A stretch of 5,733 bases of DNA from positions 1-5,733 of the forward strand of contig JAGNZX010000036.1 in the NCBI GenBank assembly GCA_017984185.1. The letters run 5' to 3'. The position numbers were made by a program, and so were the translations under genes. Below the pieces are notes generated by a model. The model saw nothing but the letters and a program-made list of their open reading frames with translations, made no database searches and was not told the origin of the DNA. Source of the stretch: Minisyncoccota bacterium (GTDB taxonomy: Bacteria; Patescibacteriota; Minisyncoccia; Phycocordibacterales; UBA9973). The number at the start of each line of letters is the position of its first letter. Position 1 is the first letter of the stretch. This document shows positions 5,438 to 5,733 of the stretch, in pieces.

Positions 5438-5733
5438 ATGATTACACGAATATTTAAAAAACCAAATAAACACAAAGACGTCTTGGTGGAACCAGATGAG
5501 ATATTTCTCGATTCAAAAAATATTCAAAATTTTGATCGTCAACAATTTGAAGGGCGGATAGAAAAATCTATTTCCAAAAAAAACATCACGCTGTTAAATA
5601 TTTTATTTTTGATATTAACAGTAATTTTTGGCAGCCGTCTTTTTTATCTGCAAGTTAATAAGGGTGCGGCATACTTGACCAGGAGTGAGAATAACACCCT
5701 AGAAAAAGCAATCATTTTTGCTGATAGAGGCAT
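5438..5733 (+). CDS. mrdA: Penicillin-binding protein 2-like transpeptidase, N-terminal fragment; 3' end outside window
   Basis: The frame opens at ATG 5438, seven bases after the preceding TAG, and is still open at the window end: 98 residues plus two bases. It starts with a basic cytoplasmic tail of about 49 residues containing DEIFLDSKN (20-28) and FEGRIEKSISKK (37-48). One membrane anchor follows at about 50-64, then SRLFYLQVNKG (66-76) and NNTLEKAIIFADRG (85-98). The membrane anchor, the LQV..G..Y spacing and the final RG leading into the expected DRNG region are the standard start of class B PBPs of the elongation type. These cross-link peptidoglycan outside the membrane with SEDS partner RodA. 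The catalytic SxxK, SxN and KTG motifs lie beyond the window, so FtsI-type or other class B PBPs cannot be fully excluded. Context and the tail favour PBP2. Confidence 0.82.
   Translation, partial: MITRIFKKPNKHKDVLVEPDEIFLDSKNIQNFDRQQFEGRIEKSISKKNITLLNILFLILTVIFGSRLFYLQVNKGAAYLTRSENNTLEKAIIFADRG

Noticed and set aside
1..5733. CRISPR array, tRNA or rRNA genes
   Set aside because: No regularly spaced repeats, no cloverleaf or GTTCRA-type T-arm with a CCA end, and no rRNA-like conserved stretches were seen on reading both strands.

Overview
The window is a compact, mostly AT-rich bacterial segment in which every gene reads rightward. It is dominated by a de novo purine cluster in the order purD (5' end missing), purE, purM, purC, purB. 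A small membrane-protein gene follows, then the start of a class B penicillin-binding protein (PBP2/MrdA-like) that runs off the right edge. The native genes lie 0-10 bases apart, or overlap by one base at purC/purB. They mostly lack a Shine-Dalgarno (SD) sequence and use the standard stop codons (TAA mainly, TAG and TGA once each). The compactness, the AT bias, the absence of SD sites and the look of the PBP2 N-terminus suggest a Candidate Phyla Radiation (Patescibacteria/Parcubacteria-like) bacterium. That placement is inference; the purine enzymes alone would fit many bacteria.

Layout: 1-795 is the C-terminal two thirds of PurD. 796-1260 interrupts the cluster with a compositionally different block: an SD-led 94-codon gene (857-1141) of about 57% GC that I cannot identify, a perfect 9-bp GC-rich hairpin, and a hairpin plus T-run that looks like an intrinsic terminator. 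Just after it is an extended -10 promoter placed so that purE would be transcribed from, or within a base or so of, its own ATG (leaderless). 1261-5157 holds purE, purM, purC and purB in tight succession, probably one transcript. 5168-5431 encodes an 87-residue hydrophobic protein, and 5438-5733 the first 98 residues of the PBP2-like protein.

How the genes work together: PurD makes GAR, PurM closes FGAM to AIR, PurE with a partner makes CAIR, PurC adds aspartate to give SAICAR, and PurB removes fumarate to give AICAR and later converts adenylosuccinate to AMP. PurF, PurN/T, PurL, PurK and PurH are not in the window. The last two genes belong to envelope growth rather than nucleotide synthesis, yet no terminator separates them from purB.

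The most unusual item is the GC-rich single-gene block between purD and purE. Its base composition, codon choice, SD-led start and own terminator all differ from the genes on either side, which suggests a transferred or independently evolving one-gene cassette.
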